Below, piece by piece: positions 15,701 through 24,914 of a stretch of 64,000 nucleotides of DNA (within the stretch, counting starts at the first letter, position 1; every line of letters starts with the position of its first letter). The notes beneath the pieces are model-generated. The model was not told the DNA's origin, did not search any database, and worked only from the letters and a program-made list of their open reading frames with translations. Source of the stretch: Actinomycetes bacterium. Lineage in GTDB: Bacteria; Actinomycetota; Thermoleophilia; RBG-16-64-13. The stretch lies in NCBI GenBank assembly GCA_024637035.1, contig JAGXFW010000020.1:62001-126000 (forward strand). Reading direction: 5' to 3'. The translations under genes were made by a program, and so were the position numbers.

Positions 15701-15715
15701 TGTCAGACATTAGAC
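15701..15715. promoter_or_regulatory. Operator-like site after the second promoter
   Basis: TGTCAGACATTAGAC starts 7 bases after the -10 hexamer. It shares GTCAGAC and a following T-x-A-G-A with the site at 15124-15138, in the same orientation and nearly the same place relative to the promoter. Confidence 0.55.
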
Positions 15716-15865
15716 TTCCTCATGCTCGTGTATCCGCGGGCAGTGTAGCGAGGTCGGGGCTGCCGGCGACGCCGCAGCCCGTCATCGGGGGGATGCCGAG
15801 TAGGAGCGTGGCCGACGATCGGCAGCGGCCGCTTCTGCTGGGACCAATCGGGAAGGGGAGAAGCC

Positions 15866-17200
15866 TTGGGGGAAGATTTCCTGAACCGTGAGATGGAGAC
15901 GATGACTCCTTCGGAGTTGGTCGCCGTCCAGGAGTCCAAGCTACGGGAGCAGGTGGAGTACGTCTGCGAACGTTCGCCCTTCTACCAGCGGAAGTTCGCC
16001 GAAGCCGGACTGAAGACCGGCGATGTGACGACGCTCGAGGGTCTGGCTCGTCTACCGTTCACCACCAAAGAGGAGCTGCGCGACAGTCAGCTGTCCGATC
16101 CACCCCTTGGCAACCATGCGGCGGCTCCCATGAGCGATGTGATCCGCATCCACTCCTCCACCGGCACCACCGGGCGTCCGAGCTACGTGGGCATCACGCG
16201 CCACGACGCTTCCGTCTGGATGGACCTCACCACCCGCTCGCTCTACACCCAAGGAGTGCGCAAGGAGGACATCGTCATACACGCGGTGGGCTTGACCATG
16301 TTCGTGGGGGGCCTGCCCGTGAAGGACGCGACTGAGCACTTGGGGGCCACCCTCGTACCCATCGGGACAGGGGCCTCGGAGAAGGTGGTGATGGCGCTTC
16401 AGTCGCTGCGCGCCAACGTGCTCCACTGCACCCCCTCCTACGCCATGTACCTGGCCGAGTATGTGCGCTCTCATTATGGCCTGGACCCTAAGGAACTGGG
16501 ACTCGAGCGCATCATCAGCGGGGCTGAGCCGGGGGCCGGTATCCCCGCTGTCCGCCAGCGCATCGAGAGTGATTGGGGGGTGAGACTCACCGAGGGCTTG
16601 GGGAACGCCGACATGGCGCCCATCATCTTCGGCGAATGCCCCGAGCAGCGCGGGATGCACTTCAACGCCCAGGAATACATCATCCCCGAAATCATCGATC
16701 CCGAGTCGGGCGAACGGCTGTCGATCGAAGAGGGTGTGTCGGGCGAGCTGGTCTACACGGCGATCGACCGAGAGTGCTGTCCCCTCTTGCGTTTTCGCAC
16801 TCGTGACCGGGTCATTGTGACGGCCACGTCCTGTGGCTGCGGACGCACGAGCTTCCAGCTGCGCTGCGTGGGCCGCACCGATGACATGCTTATCGTTCTT
16901 GGGGTCAATGTGTTCCCCTCGGCGGTGAAGGACATCGTGGCCTCTCTCGTGCCGGAGACGACCGGCGAGATGCAGATCGCGCTCGAGAAGCCGGGCCCGG
17001 GGGTGGCCCCGCCCTTGAGGATCATCGCCGAGTATGGAGCGGACGTGAGCGATCTACCGTCGTTGAAGTCGAGACTCGAGGGGCTGATCAAGGATCGGCT
17101 CTCCATTCCCGCCAAGGTCGAACTGGTGCCGCCCGAGACGCTTCCGCGGTATGACATGAAGGGGCAATTGGTTCGCAGACTCTATGAGGAGAGTCGCTAG
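15866..17200 (+). CDS. paaK: Phenylacetate-CoA ligase-like AMP-forming enzyme (PaaK family)
   Basis: A 444-residue acyl-adenylating enzyme. The AMP-binding loop reads H-S-S-T-G-T-T-G-R-P (about residues 92-101). It also has Y-x-x-S-P-F-Y near the N-terminus (E-R-S-P-F-Y-Q-R-K-F), R-F-R-T-R-D-R near 308 and G-R-T-D-D-M-L-I-V-L-G near 335, all PaaK hallmarks. The enzyme would activate an aromatic or related carboxylate to its CoA thioester. TTG 15866 is supported by GGGGAG five bases upstream. It heads the probable operon with the carboxylase genes, as CoA ligases do in acetophenone-type pathways where the carboxylated product is activated next. Substrate is not readable. Confidence 0.88.
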   Translation: MGEDFLNREMETMTPSELVAVQESKLREQVEYVCERSPFYQRKFAEAGLKTGDVTTLEGLARLPFTTKEELRDSQLSDPPLGNHAAAPMSDVIRIHSSTGTTGRPSYVGITRHDASVWMDLTTRSLYTQGVRKEDIVIHAVGLTMFVGGLPVKDATEHLGATLVPIGTGASEKVVMALQSLRANVLHCTPSYAMYLAEYVRSHYGLDPKELGLERIISGAEPGAGIPAVRQRIESDWGVRLTEGLGNADMAPIIFGECPEQRGMHFNAQEYIIPEIIDPESGERLSIEEGVSGELVYTAIDRECCPLLRFRTRDRVIVTATSCGCGRTSFQLRCVGRTDDMLIVLGVNVFPSAVKDIVASLVPETTGEMQIALEKPGPGVAPPLRIIAEYGADVSDLPSLKSRLEGLIKDRLSIPAKVELVPPETLPRYDMKGQLVRRLYEESR

Positions 17201-17289
17201 GGCCGCACGGGTTCCGCGCCACAGGCGGCGTACGAAGTTGCACGGTACACACGGGGCTTCACAGGACGCACGACAGCAGAGGGGGGCTG

Positions 17290-19332
17290 ATGGGTTTCAC
17301 CATCGACATCGACACCGGGGGCACCTTCACCGACGGCTTCTTCACGAGCGATCAGGAGGTGCGCTACGCAAAGGTGCCCACCACCCCGCACGACCTGACG
17401 GTGTGCCTGGTGGACGTGGTGGAGAAGGGGGCGGCGCTCTTCGGGCTGGCCAAGGAGGAGTTCCTGGGGAAGACGGACGTGGTCCGCTATTCGACCACAG
17501 TCGGCACCAACGCCATCATCCAACGCTCGGGACCCAAGCTGGGAGTGGTGGTGACCAAGGGCCACGAGGCCGATCTCTATGGCCCCGCCGGTAGCGGCCT
17601 GGACATGTTCGTGTCAGGGGACATGGTGGTGGGCGTTGAAGAGAATGTGGAGCCCGACGGCGTCATACACGCGCTCGACGTGGGCCAGGCGCTACGCGCC
17701 ATCGAGGATCTGATCGACCGCGGAGCGCGCGCCATCGTGGTGAGCCTGCGGAACGCCTCGTATGACCCGGTGCACGAGCGGGCGATCAAGGACGCCTTCG
17801 AGACAGAGTATCAGCCCCACTATCTGGGCATCGTGCCGCTCATCCTGTCGACCGACCTCTCCCGCCGCCGCGATGATTACAAGCGAACGGCGACCACCAT
17901 CATCAACGCGTACCTTCACCGCGACATGGTGAAGTACCTGTACCGCGGCGACGAGGAACTGCGTCGGTCCTGGTACGATCGCCCGCTGCTCATCACGCAC
18001 TCGAGTGGCGGGACCGCTCGCGTGGCCAAGACCACCGCCCTCAACACGTACAATTCCGGGCCGGCCGCAGGGATGCTGGGAAGCGCCCGCATCGCGGAGA
18101 TGTACGGTCTGCCCAACCTGATCAGCACCGATATGGGTGGCACCAGCATGGACATCGGCTTCATCGTCGATGGCGCCTACGACTACGAGATCGAGCCGAC
18201 CATCGAGGGGATCCCCGTCTACCTGCCCATGATCGAGGTGGACACCATCGGGGCGGGCGGCGGCTCCATCGCCTGGGTCGACCCGGTCAGCGGCTCCGTA
18301 GAGGTAGGCCCGCAGAGCGCCGGCGCCCAACCGGGGCCCGCGGCCTTCGATCTAGGCGGCACCGAGCCCACTGTCACCGACGCAGACATCGTCCTCGGCT
18401 ACATCGACGTGGATGGCTTCCTCGGCGGGACGATGAAGTTGGACCGCGACAAGGCCGTCCGGGCCATCGCCGACCGCATCGCGACCCCACTCTCCATCTT
18501 CGTGGAAGAGGCCGCCCTCGCCATCAAACAGAAGGTGGACGGCAACATCGGCGCCCGCATCGCGGCGGAGGTCGCCGACCTGGGTCGGGACGCGGGCGAG
18601 TTCACCCTGCTGGCGTACGGCGGAGCTGGAGCCACCCACTGCTGCGGCTACGCGGCGGCGCTCGGCGTCGATCGCATTGTCACCTTCCCCTACTCGGCCG
18701 TGTTCAGCGCCTTCGGGTCTTCCACGGCCGACGTCATGCACTACTACACACACACCGAGCCGATGGCCGCCCGCTCCAAGGAGGGGGGCATCCATGTCTC
18801 GCAGACGGCCCGCTTCAACGAGATCATCGACGATCTGCGGGTGAGGGCCCTTCACGATATCCGCGGCGAGGGCTTCGCCGCCGACGAGGTGATCCTGGAA
18901 CTCGACCTCATCGCCGGGGGAGTGGGTGACGAAGCCCGGTTGGTGCACTCGCCGCTTCTGGAATTCGCCGGCGAGGCGGAACTACGGGCCGTGTGCGACG
19001 CCTGCCTGCCGGGCGCCGACGACGTGGTCTTCGATACCTTCATGTTGCGTGCCCGAGGGGCTGTTCCCCACTGGGAGATCCAAACGTGGGAGCCGGTGGG
19101 TGAGGACCCGTCGGCCGCGATCAAGACGGAGCGACCTGTGTACTGGCCCGGGGGGTTCCGCGATACCGCAGTGTACGACTACGAGCGCCTGCAGGCCGGC
19201 AACGTGGTGAGCGGACCGGCCATCATCGACTCCGACAGCACGACCTACGTCATCCCCGAGGGCGCCCGCCTGACGGTCGACCGCTACCGCAACGGGATCA
19301 TCGAGATCGTCGGGGAAGGGGGGTCCCAGTGA
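17290..19332 (+). CDS. Hydantoinase/oxoprolinase A-type subunit; carboxylase subunit (ApcA-like)
   Basis: The 680-residue HyuA-type protein opens with the sugar-kinase-fold phosphate loop I-D-T-G-G-T-F-T-D-G-F (residues 6-16). It shows S-T-T-V-G-T-N-A near 75, the second loop S-T-D-M-G-G-T-S-M-D near 280, and G-A-G-G-G-S-I-A-W near 320. Such subunits bind and hydrolyse ATP to activate a carbonyl or lactam. The gene is followed with four-base overlaps by a small zinc-type subunit, a second HyuA and a HyuB. That set of four sizes is the acetophenone carboxylase core arrangement, not a simple hydantoinase pair. The actual substrate is unproven. Confidence 0.88.
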   Translation: MGFTIDIDTGGTFTDGFFTSDQEVRYAKVPTTPHDLTVCLVDVVEKGAALFGLAKEEFLGKTDVVRYSTTVGTNAIIQRSGPKLGVVVTKGHEADLYGPAGSGLDMFVSGDMVVGVEENVEPDGVIHALDVGQALRAIEDLIDRGARAIVVSLRNASYDPVHERAIKDAFETEYQPHYLGIVPLILSTDLSRRRDDYKRTATTIINAYLHRDMVKYLYRGDEELRRSWYDRPLLITHSSGGTARVAKTTALNTYNSGPAAGMLGSARIAEMYGLPNLISTDMGGTSMDIGFIVDGAYDYEIEPTIEGIPVYLPMIEVDTIGAGGGSIAWVDPVSGSVEVGPQSAGAQPGPAAFDLGGTEPTVTDADIVLGYIDVDGFLGGTMKLDRDKAVRAIADRIATPLSIFVEEAALAIKQKVDGNIGARIAAEVADLGRDAGEFTLLAYGGAGATHCCGYAAALGVDRIVTFPYSAVFSAFGSSTADVMHYYTHTEPMAARSKEGGIHVSQTARFNEIIDDLRVRALHDIRGEGFAADEVILELDLIAGGVGDEARLVHSPLLEFAGEAELRAVCDACLPGADDVVFDTFMLRARGAVPHWEIQTWEPVGEDPSAAIKTERPVYWPGGFRDTAVYDYERLQAGNVVSGPAIIDSDSTTYVIPEGARLTVDRYRNGIIEIVGEGGSQ

Positions 19333-19706
19333 AACGGCAGATCACCGAGTATCTGGATATCGATCTGGTGAGCGAGATGTGGTGCTGCCACACCTGCGGC
19401 GAGGAACTCGTGTCGGCCCGCGAGCCCTACAAGACAGGGTGCCTGGTGGCGGAGCGCGACCCGCGCGAGATCCATCGCCCGGTCCTCGACGAGGGTCCCT
19501 TCACCTTCGCACCCGATCCCGAATGGTGCCGACTCCTCGAGTTCTACTGCCCGGGGTGCGGCGGGATGATCGAGACGGAGTACCTGCCACCCGGACACCC
19601 CATCACACACGACATCGAGTTGGATATCGACGCCATGAAACGCAAGCATCTCGGCGGCGGCGCCGGTGATGCCGGCTCCGGCTCGTCCGCGGGAGGCGAG
19701 GCCTGA
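19329..19706 (+). CDS. Small zinc-site subunit of ketone carboxylase type (ApcB/AcxC-like)
   Basis: The 125-residue protein carries two cysteine pairs, C-H-T-C near residue 22 and C-P-G-C near 76, forming a likely zinc site. Its acidic body includes the segment T-E-Y-L-P-P-G-H-P. Its tail is Gly/Ser-rich. Small subunits of this kind belong to acetone carboxylase (gamma) and acetophenone carboxylase (alpha-prime) and are absent from ordinary hydantoinases. GTG 19329 overlaps the HyuA stop and its own stop overlaps the next ATG, so the three are translationally coupled. It is the best evidence that this operon encodes a carboxylase. Confidence 0.8.
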   Translation: MKRQITEYLDIDLVSEMWCCHTCGEELVSAREPYKTGCLVAERDPREIHRPVLDEGPFTFAPDPEWCRLLEFYCPGCGGMIETEYLPPGHPITHDIELDIDAMKRKHLGGGAGDAGSGSSAGGEA

Positions 19707-21832
19707 TGACCAGGACGATCGACATCGATATCGGCGGCACGTTCACCGATTGCTTCCTGGTGTGGGACGACCGCACGGTGACTGGTAAGAGCCTCACCAC
19801 GCGCCACAACCTCAGCCTGGGCTTCAAGCGAGCCCTGAAAGAGGCGGCCGGCAAGCTCGGCTCCTCGGTGTTCGACGTGCTGGCCGAGACCGACACTCTG
19901 CGCTACTCCACCACCATCGCTACCAATGCCTTGGTTGAGCGGAAGGGCCCCAAGCTGGGCCTGATCACCACCATGGGGCATGAAGACACCATCTACATCG
20001 GCAAGGGCAGCCAATGGGCCCACGGGCTCACGAACGAGGAGCAGCGGAACGTCGCCGGCATGCGTAAGCCCGAGCCGCTGATTCCGGTGGAGATGACCGT
20101 GGGTCTGCGCGAGCGGATCGATTGTTTCGGCAATGCAGTCATCCCGCTCAAACGCGAAGAGGTGTTGGAGAAGGTCCAGTACCTCGTCGACAAAGGTTGC
20201 CGCGGGTTCATCGTCTCCCTCCTCTGGTCGTTCCTCAACCCGGCGCACGAGCGGATGGTGAAACAGATCATCCGTGATGAGTACCCCGATGTGTATCTGG
20301 GCAACGCCCCGGTCATGCTCTCCAGCGAAGTAGCGCCGAAGCTCGGTGAGTACGCCCGCACGATGACCACCATCGTGAACGGGTATCTGCACGCCGAGAT
20401 GAAGGAGGAACTCACCTCCCTGGCTGAAGACCTACGCGACGACGGCTTCACCAAGCCGGTACTGATCGTTCACAACACCGGCGGCACTGCCAAGACATCG
20501 CGCACCACGGCCGTGGCGACCCACAACGCCGGCCCCGTTGCCGGTCTTTTGGGCGCCGCCCACCTGGCACAGACCCTGTACGACTACGACAACGTGATCG
20601 TCTCAGACATGGGCGGCACCAGCTTCGACATCGGAGTGATGGCCCGGGGGAGCATCCGCTTCTACCAGTTCGACCCCATCATCGACCGCTGGCAGGTGAA
20701 CCTGTCGATGATCGAGACCAAGGCGATCGGCGCCGGGGGCGGCTCCATCGCCTGGATCCATCCCACCTACCACACGGTGCAGATCGGCCCACAGAGCGCA
20801 GGGTCGATGCCCGGCCCGGCCGCCTTCGACATGGGCGGCACGCAACCCACGGTCACCGACGCCGACATCGTGCTCGGCTACATCAACCCCGACTACTACC
20901 TGGGTGGGCGGGCGCGGTTGAGCAAGCAGCGCGCCGTCGACGCTATCCGGGAGCATATCGCCGTCCCACTCGGCATCGAGGTAGAGGAGGCCGCTCTCCG
21001 CATCAAGCGGATCGTGGACGGCAACATGGGCAACGAGATCTTCAAGGAGACCGCCCTCAAGGGCTTCGACCCGCGGGAGTTCGTGCTCTTCTCGTACGGC
21101 GGCGCGGGACCCACCCACTGCAGCGGCTACGCCGGCTACGTAGGGGTACAGAAGGTGGTCACGTTCCCCTTCGCTTCAGTGTTCTGTGCCTTCGGCGCCA
21201 GCACCATGGACGTCATGCACCAGTACGAGCAGTCCAAGCACATCATCCTCTTCGATCCTAGAAGCGGCTCGCTGCTCGATGACTTCGACACCTTCAATCG
21301 GACGGTGGAGGAACTGCAGGCCTTGGCAGTGCGTGACATGCAGGGAGAAGGCTTCGATCCCGGCAGGATCATCTTCAGCCTCGAGTTGGAGATGCGCTAC
21401 GGCACCCAGCTGAACTCCGCCCGGGTGCCCTCGCCGCGGATCCTCGTGCAGAGCGCCGAGGACGTACAGGCAGTGCTCGACGCCCACACCAACGAGTACA
21501 AGGTCGTGTATGGAGCCATCGCCGCCTACCCGGAGGGAGGCGTCGAGATCGACACCTTCGTGCTCAAGGCTTCTGTGCCCATGGAAAAATACCGCTTCCC
21601 CGAGTTCCCTCTTGGGGGCGCCGATCCCGGCGAGGCCCGCAAGGGGCGCCGTCAAGTGTGGTGGGAAGAAGGGCCTCGCGATACCGACATCTACGATCGT
21701 GCTCTCCTTAAGGCGGGCAACGTCATCGAAGGGCCGGCGGTGGTGGAGGCCGAGGACACCACGTACGTCATCCCGGCCGACAAGGTCTTCCGGATCGATC
21801 GGTTCCTCAACGGCACCATCGAAAGCGCGTAG
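19706..21832 (+). CDS. Second hydantoinase A-type subunit; carboxylase subunit (ApcC-like)
   Basis: A 708-residue paralogue of the HyuA at 17290. The phosphate loops are conserved (I-D-I-G-G-T-F-T-D-C-F at residues 5-15; S-D-M-G-G-T-S-F-D near 300), as are G-A-G-G-G-S-I-A-W and the C-terminal V-V-E-A-E-D-T-T-Y-V-I-P. Two different HyuA-type chains in one operon match the two ATP-dependent subunits of acetophenone carboxylase, thought to activate bicarbonate and the ketone separately. ATG 19706 overlaps the previous stop. The following HyuB begins 8 nt downstream. Codon use is like its neighbours. Confidence 0.88.
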   Translation: MTRTIDIDIGGTFTDCFLVWDDRTVTGKSLTTRHNLSLGFKRALKEAAGKLGSSVFDVLAETDTLRYSTTIATNALVERKGPKLGLITTMGHEDTIYIGKGSQWAHGLTNEEQRNVAGMRKPEPLIPVEMTVGLRERIDCFGNAVIPLKREEVLEKVQYLVDKGCRGFIVSLLWSFLNPAHERMVKQIIRDEYPDVYLGNAPVMLSSEVAPKLGEYARTMTTIVNGYLHAEMKEELTSLAEDLRDDGFTKPVLIVHNTGGTAKTSRTTAVATHNAGPVAGLLGAAHLAQTLYDYDNVIVSDMGGTSFDIGVMARGSIRFYQFDPIIDRWQVNLSMIETKAIGAGGGSIAWIHPTYHTVQIGPQSAGSMPGPAAFDMGGTQPTVTDADIVLGYINPDYYLGGRARLSKQRAVDAIREHIAVPLGIEVEEAALRIKRIVDGNMGNEIFKETALKGFDPREFVLFSYGGAGPTHCSGYAGYVGVQKVVTFPFASVFCAFGASTMDVMHQYEQSKHIILFDPRSGSLLDDFDTFNRTVEELQALAVRDMQGEGFDPGRIIFSLELEMRYGTQLNSARVPSPRILVQSAEDVQAVLDAHTNEYKVVYGAIAAYPEGGVEIDTFVLKASVPMEKYRFPEFPLGGADPGEARKGRRQVWWEEGPRDTDIYDRALLKAGNVIEGPAVVEAEDTTYVIPADKVFRIDRFLNGTIESA

Positions 21833-21840
21833 GGGGGACA

Positions 21841-23877
21841 ATGGGAATCAAGCTCGACACAGCCGATATGTGGAAACCGAGCCCGCCCTCCCAGAGGGAG
21901 CTCGACTGCGTGGGTCTCGTGGAAGCGGCCGATTTCGAGATCTACGCCAAGAAGCTAGACCTCATCTGCGCGGAGGCGCGGGTGATCTTCGTGAAGATGG
22001 GAGCCGCGCAGATGCTGCAGTCCGGCGACGTGGCCCTGGGCATCTACACCGCCCAGGGAGACCTCGCGGCCGCCGACGTGAGCATCTACCTTCACTTGGT
22101 GACCGGCCAGATCCCCATCAAGTACATCATCGACGCCTACCTGAACGATCCCACCGTTGGTGTGAAGGACGGAGATATCTTCTTCGTGAATGAGGCCACC
22201 TTCGGCGGCATCCACAACCCCGACATGATCGCCATCATGCCCATCTTCTTCGAGGAAGAGCTGGTGGGCTGGACGCTGGCCGCCCTGCACGAGGGCGAGA
22301 CGGGGGCCGTAGATCCGGGTGGGATGTCGGTGGCGGCCAAGACGCGCTACGACGAGGGCATGCACTGGGTCCCCTTCAAGGTGGGTGAGAACTACCAGCT
22401 GAAGCAGGACTTGGTGACCATGATGGCCAACCAGGTGCGCGACCCGCGCATGCACACCATCGATCTGAAGGCGCGGGCGGCTGCCTGCGAGCGCATGATC
22501 AAGCGGGTGCGGGAGGAGGTCATCGGCCGCAAGGGTGTGGACTTCTTCATCGGTCTCATGCGCAAGAACATCGACACGGCGATGGAGGCCGGGCGGGCCA
22601 TGGTCCGCGAACTGAACGACGGGGTGTACCGCACACCCATGTTCCTGGACGCGGTGGGCGCCGACTACGGGCTCGTGCGCATGATGCTCACCGTGACGAA
22701 GAAGGGCGACGAGATCACCCTGGACTTCAGCGGCACCTCGCCGGAAACGCCGGACGGTCCCTTCAATACCTACAAGCATGTGGTCATCGCCGGCTCGGCT
22801 CTCTACATCTACCAGTTCTTGTTCTCCGACCTCCCGCCGACGGCCGGCGCCATGGCGCCCTTCGACTACACGTTCACACCGGGTTCCCTGCTCGACGCGG
22901 GCGCGGACGCGGCCGTGGCCTGCGGCGTCTTGACTTCGGGCTTCCTGGCCTTCTACGCCATCCCGTCCTGCTTCGCCAAGATGCTCTTCGACAGCGAGTG
23001 GCGCCACAAGGCCGTGGCCAGCTGGGGCACGCCGTCGCCGCCGTTCATGTACGGGGGGCTCAACCAGTACGGGTTGCCGGTGGCCGGACTCGCCTCCGAC
23101 GCCCTCAACACCCAAGGCGCTGGTGCCCGCCAGGACAAGGACGGCGAGAACACGGCCGGATTCTCCTTCTGCCCCACGGGCATCCTCCAGGACGCGGAGT
23201 TCACCGAACTTCAGTTGCCGTGGATGTATCTGTTCCGCAACCGCTTTATGGCTGACAACCACGGTTTTGGGAAGTACCGTGGCGGCACCGGGGTCATGAT
23301 CGGCTACATGCCACACAACGTGCCCTGGCTGGTGTGTGGCTCGTCCCAAGGGGGCAACAAGTTCCCACCGGAGAAGGGTCTCTTCGGTGGCTACGCGGCC
23401 ATGACCGCTCCCGCCGTATCGATCAACGGCAGCGACTTCGCTGAGCTCTTCGCCGAGTCCAGCGACAAGATCCCGTTCGATGTCTATGAACTGTTGGAGG
23501 AGCGGGCCGTCAAGGGCGAGTACGTGGTCGAGAGCATGATCCGGCCGTTCCGGCCGGTCATGGGCGACGACATCATCCTTATGCCCTCTTTGGGCGGTAG
23601 TAGCTATGGGGAAGTCCTCGAACGGGATCCCGATCTGGTGACGGCCGACCTCAAGGCCGGCATCACGACGCCCTGGACCGCGGACAACGTGTATCGAGTG
23701 GTCTACGACCCGGAGACTCTCCGCGCCGACCACGAGGCCACGGCTGCAGCCCGCGACGCGGAGCGCGAGAAGCGGAAGCAGCGGGGGCGCCCGTACGCAG
23801 AGTTCGAGAAGGAGTGGTTACAGAAGCGCCCCGCCGATGAGATAATCAAGAGGTATGGCGACTGGCCCGATCCTTGA
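21841..23877 (+). CDS. Hydantoinase B-type subunit; carboxylase subunit (ApcD-like)
   Basis: A 678-residue HyuB-type protein. The family pattern is visible in G-D-I-F-F-V-N-E-A-T-F-G-G-I-H-N-P-D near residue 115, D-P-G-G-M-S near 158, D-F-S-G-T-S-P near 297 and K-Y-R-G-G-T-G near 478. In HyuAB systems the B chain carries the catalytic site for the ring or ketone substrate. With the two HyuA-type chains and the zinc subunit it completes an alpha/alpha-prime/beta/gamma complement. ATG 21841 is preceded by GGGGGAC. Length is larger than typical N-methylhydantoinase B (about 560-600), as in the carboxylases. Confidence 0.88.
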   Translation: MGIKLDTADMWKPSPPSQRELDCVGLVEAADFEIYAKKLDLICAEARVIFVKMGAAQMLQSGDVALGIYTAQGDLAAADVSIYLHLVTGQIPIKYIIDAYLNDPTVGVKDGDIFFVNEATFGGIHNPDMIAIMPIFFEEELVGWTLAALHEGETGAVDPGGMSVAAKTRYDEGMHWVPFKVGENYQLKQDLVTMMANQVRDPRMHTIDLKARAAACERMIKRVREEVIGRKGVDFFIGLMRKNIDTAMEAGRAMVRELNDGVYRTPMFLDAVGADYGLVRMMLTVTKKGDEITLDFSGTSPETPDGPFNTYKHVVIAGSALYIYQFLFSDLPPTAGAMAPFDYTFTPGSLLDAGADAAVACGVLTSGFLAFYAIPSCFAKMLFDSEWRHKAVASWGTPSPPFMYGGLNQYGLPVAGLASDALNTQGAGARQDKDGENTAGFSFCPTGILQDAEFTELQLPWMYLFRNRFMADNHGFGKYRGGTGVMIGYMPHNVPWLVCGSSQGGNKFPPEKGLFGGYAAMTAPAVSINGSDFAELFAESSDKIPFDVYELLEERAVKGEYVVESMIRPFRPVMGDDIILMPSLGGSSYGEVLERDPDLVTADLKAGITTPWTADNVYRVVYDPETLRADHEATAAARDAEREKRKQRGRPYAEFEKEWLQKRPADEIIKRYGDWPDP

Positions 23878-23900
23878 GCGAGGGCCGAAGGGGGAGCCCC

Positions 23901-24902
23901 GTGCTCGACATCACGGCCGGCCGGGAACTAGTGCGGAGGTGCATCGAGGGTAGGCCTATCGATCGGTCGCCCGTCGTGCTGCACCTTGGTCCGTACGCTG
24001 CCCGGCTGCAGCAGTCGAGCTACCAGCAGGTGTGTGCCGACCCCACCATGCTCGCGAATTCCCTGCATAGCGCCCAGAGACTGTTCGGTTGCGATGGTCT
24101 CATCGTGCTGATGGACTCGACGCTCGAAGCGGAGGCCTGCGGCTGCGACGTGGCCTGGCACGACGACGAGCCCGAGGTGGTGTCGCACCCGCTGGCCGGC
24201 GTGGAGCCCGGTGCTCACTCACTCGCTGTGGAGGGTGTCGAGAATCAGGGACGCTTGGCGGTCGCCCTCGAGGCGGCCCGGCGGCTCAACACCGTCGCCG
24301 GGAAGGAGGTGGCCCTCTTCCCGGCGGTCACGGGTCCGGTGACGCTCGCCTCCCACCTGCGGGGTCCCTCGTTCTGGGCCGATCTGGACGAGTCACCCGA
24401 CCTCGCGTACCAAACTCTCGAGGTGGCCGGCCAGGTGATGGTGCGTGTGGCTCGGCAGTACCTCGACGCCGGCTTCGAGCAGCTGCTGGTGTCCGACCCC
24501 CTTCTGGGCCGCGTCGACGCGACACACTATCCGCAGATCGCCGCGGTGCTGCGCACATTGTGGAACGTGGCGGACTTCTACGACGCCCACGTGCTCCTTC
24601 AGACAGACGTGAGCGATGACTCGCGTCTTGAGGGCCTCCTCGGTCTGGGCGCCGCCGGCCTCATCGCCGATGGTCACACGGAAGCCGACCGGCTCGCCTC
24701 TGGTGGCGACGGCCACAGCTGCCGGATCGCCACGGGGGTCTCCGCGGCCCTCATCGAAGGAGACCAGGGCGACATGGAACGAGTTCTCTCGCCTCTGCGA
24801 GCGGCCGGCGGCAGGTCGGGCCCGTTGGTGGCGTGTTGCACGATCCCGCGCTCCACACCCCCTGCGAACGTCCACAACGCCCTTCGGATTCTGCGAGGTT
24901 GA
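23901..24902 (+). CDS. UroD/MtaA-superfamily protein lacking the usual zinc His-x-Cys
   Basis: This 333-residue protein has the uroporphyrinogen decarboxylase-type barrel: R-P-I-D-R-S-P-V near the start, T-G-P-V-T-L-A near 145, and a C-terminal A-C-C-T-I-P-R-S-T-P-P-A-N. In MtaA/MtbA methyltransferases a zinc-binding H-x-C precedes that last Cys; here the equivalent strand reads L-L-Q-T-D-V. It may therefore be a divergent methyltransferase or a binding protein. GTG 23901 is preferred because GGGGGAG lies just ahead; an in-frame TTG at 23874 overlapping the HyuB stop is the alternative. No corrinoid protein is adjacent. It sits between the carboxylase and porAB genes. Confidence 0.75.
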   Translation: MLDITAGRELVRRCIEGRPIDRSPVVLHLGPYAARLQQSSYQQVCADPTMLANSLHSAQRLFGCDGLIVLMDSTLEAEACGCDVAWHDDEPEVVSHPLAGVEPGAHSLAVEGVENQGRLAVALEAARRLNTVAGKEVALFPAVTGPVTLASHLRGPSFWADLDESPDLAYQTLEVAGQVMVRVARQYLDAGFEQLLVSDPLLGRVDATHYPQIAAVLRTLWNVADFYDAHVLLQTDVSDDSRLEGLLGLGAAGLIADGHTEADRLASGGDGHSCRIATGVSAALIEGDQGDMERVLSPLRAAGGRSGPLVACCTIPRSTPPANVHNALRILRG

Positions 24903-24914
24903 TGTGGTGGTGCT

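Noticed and set aside
21955-23733. A 592-codon open frame antisense to the HyuB gene
   Set aside because: Composition is His/Val/Gly-rich and lacks any recognisable fold; the plus-strand HyuB is unambiguous.
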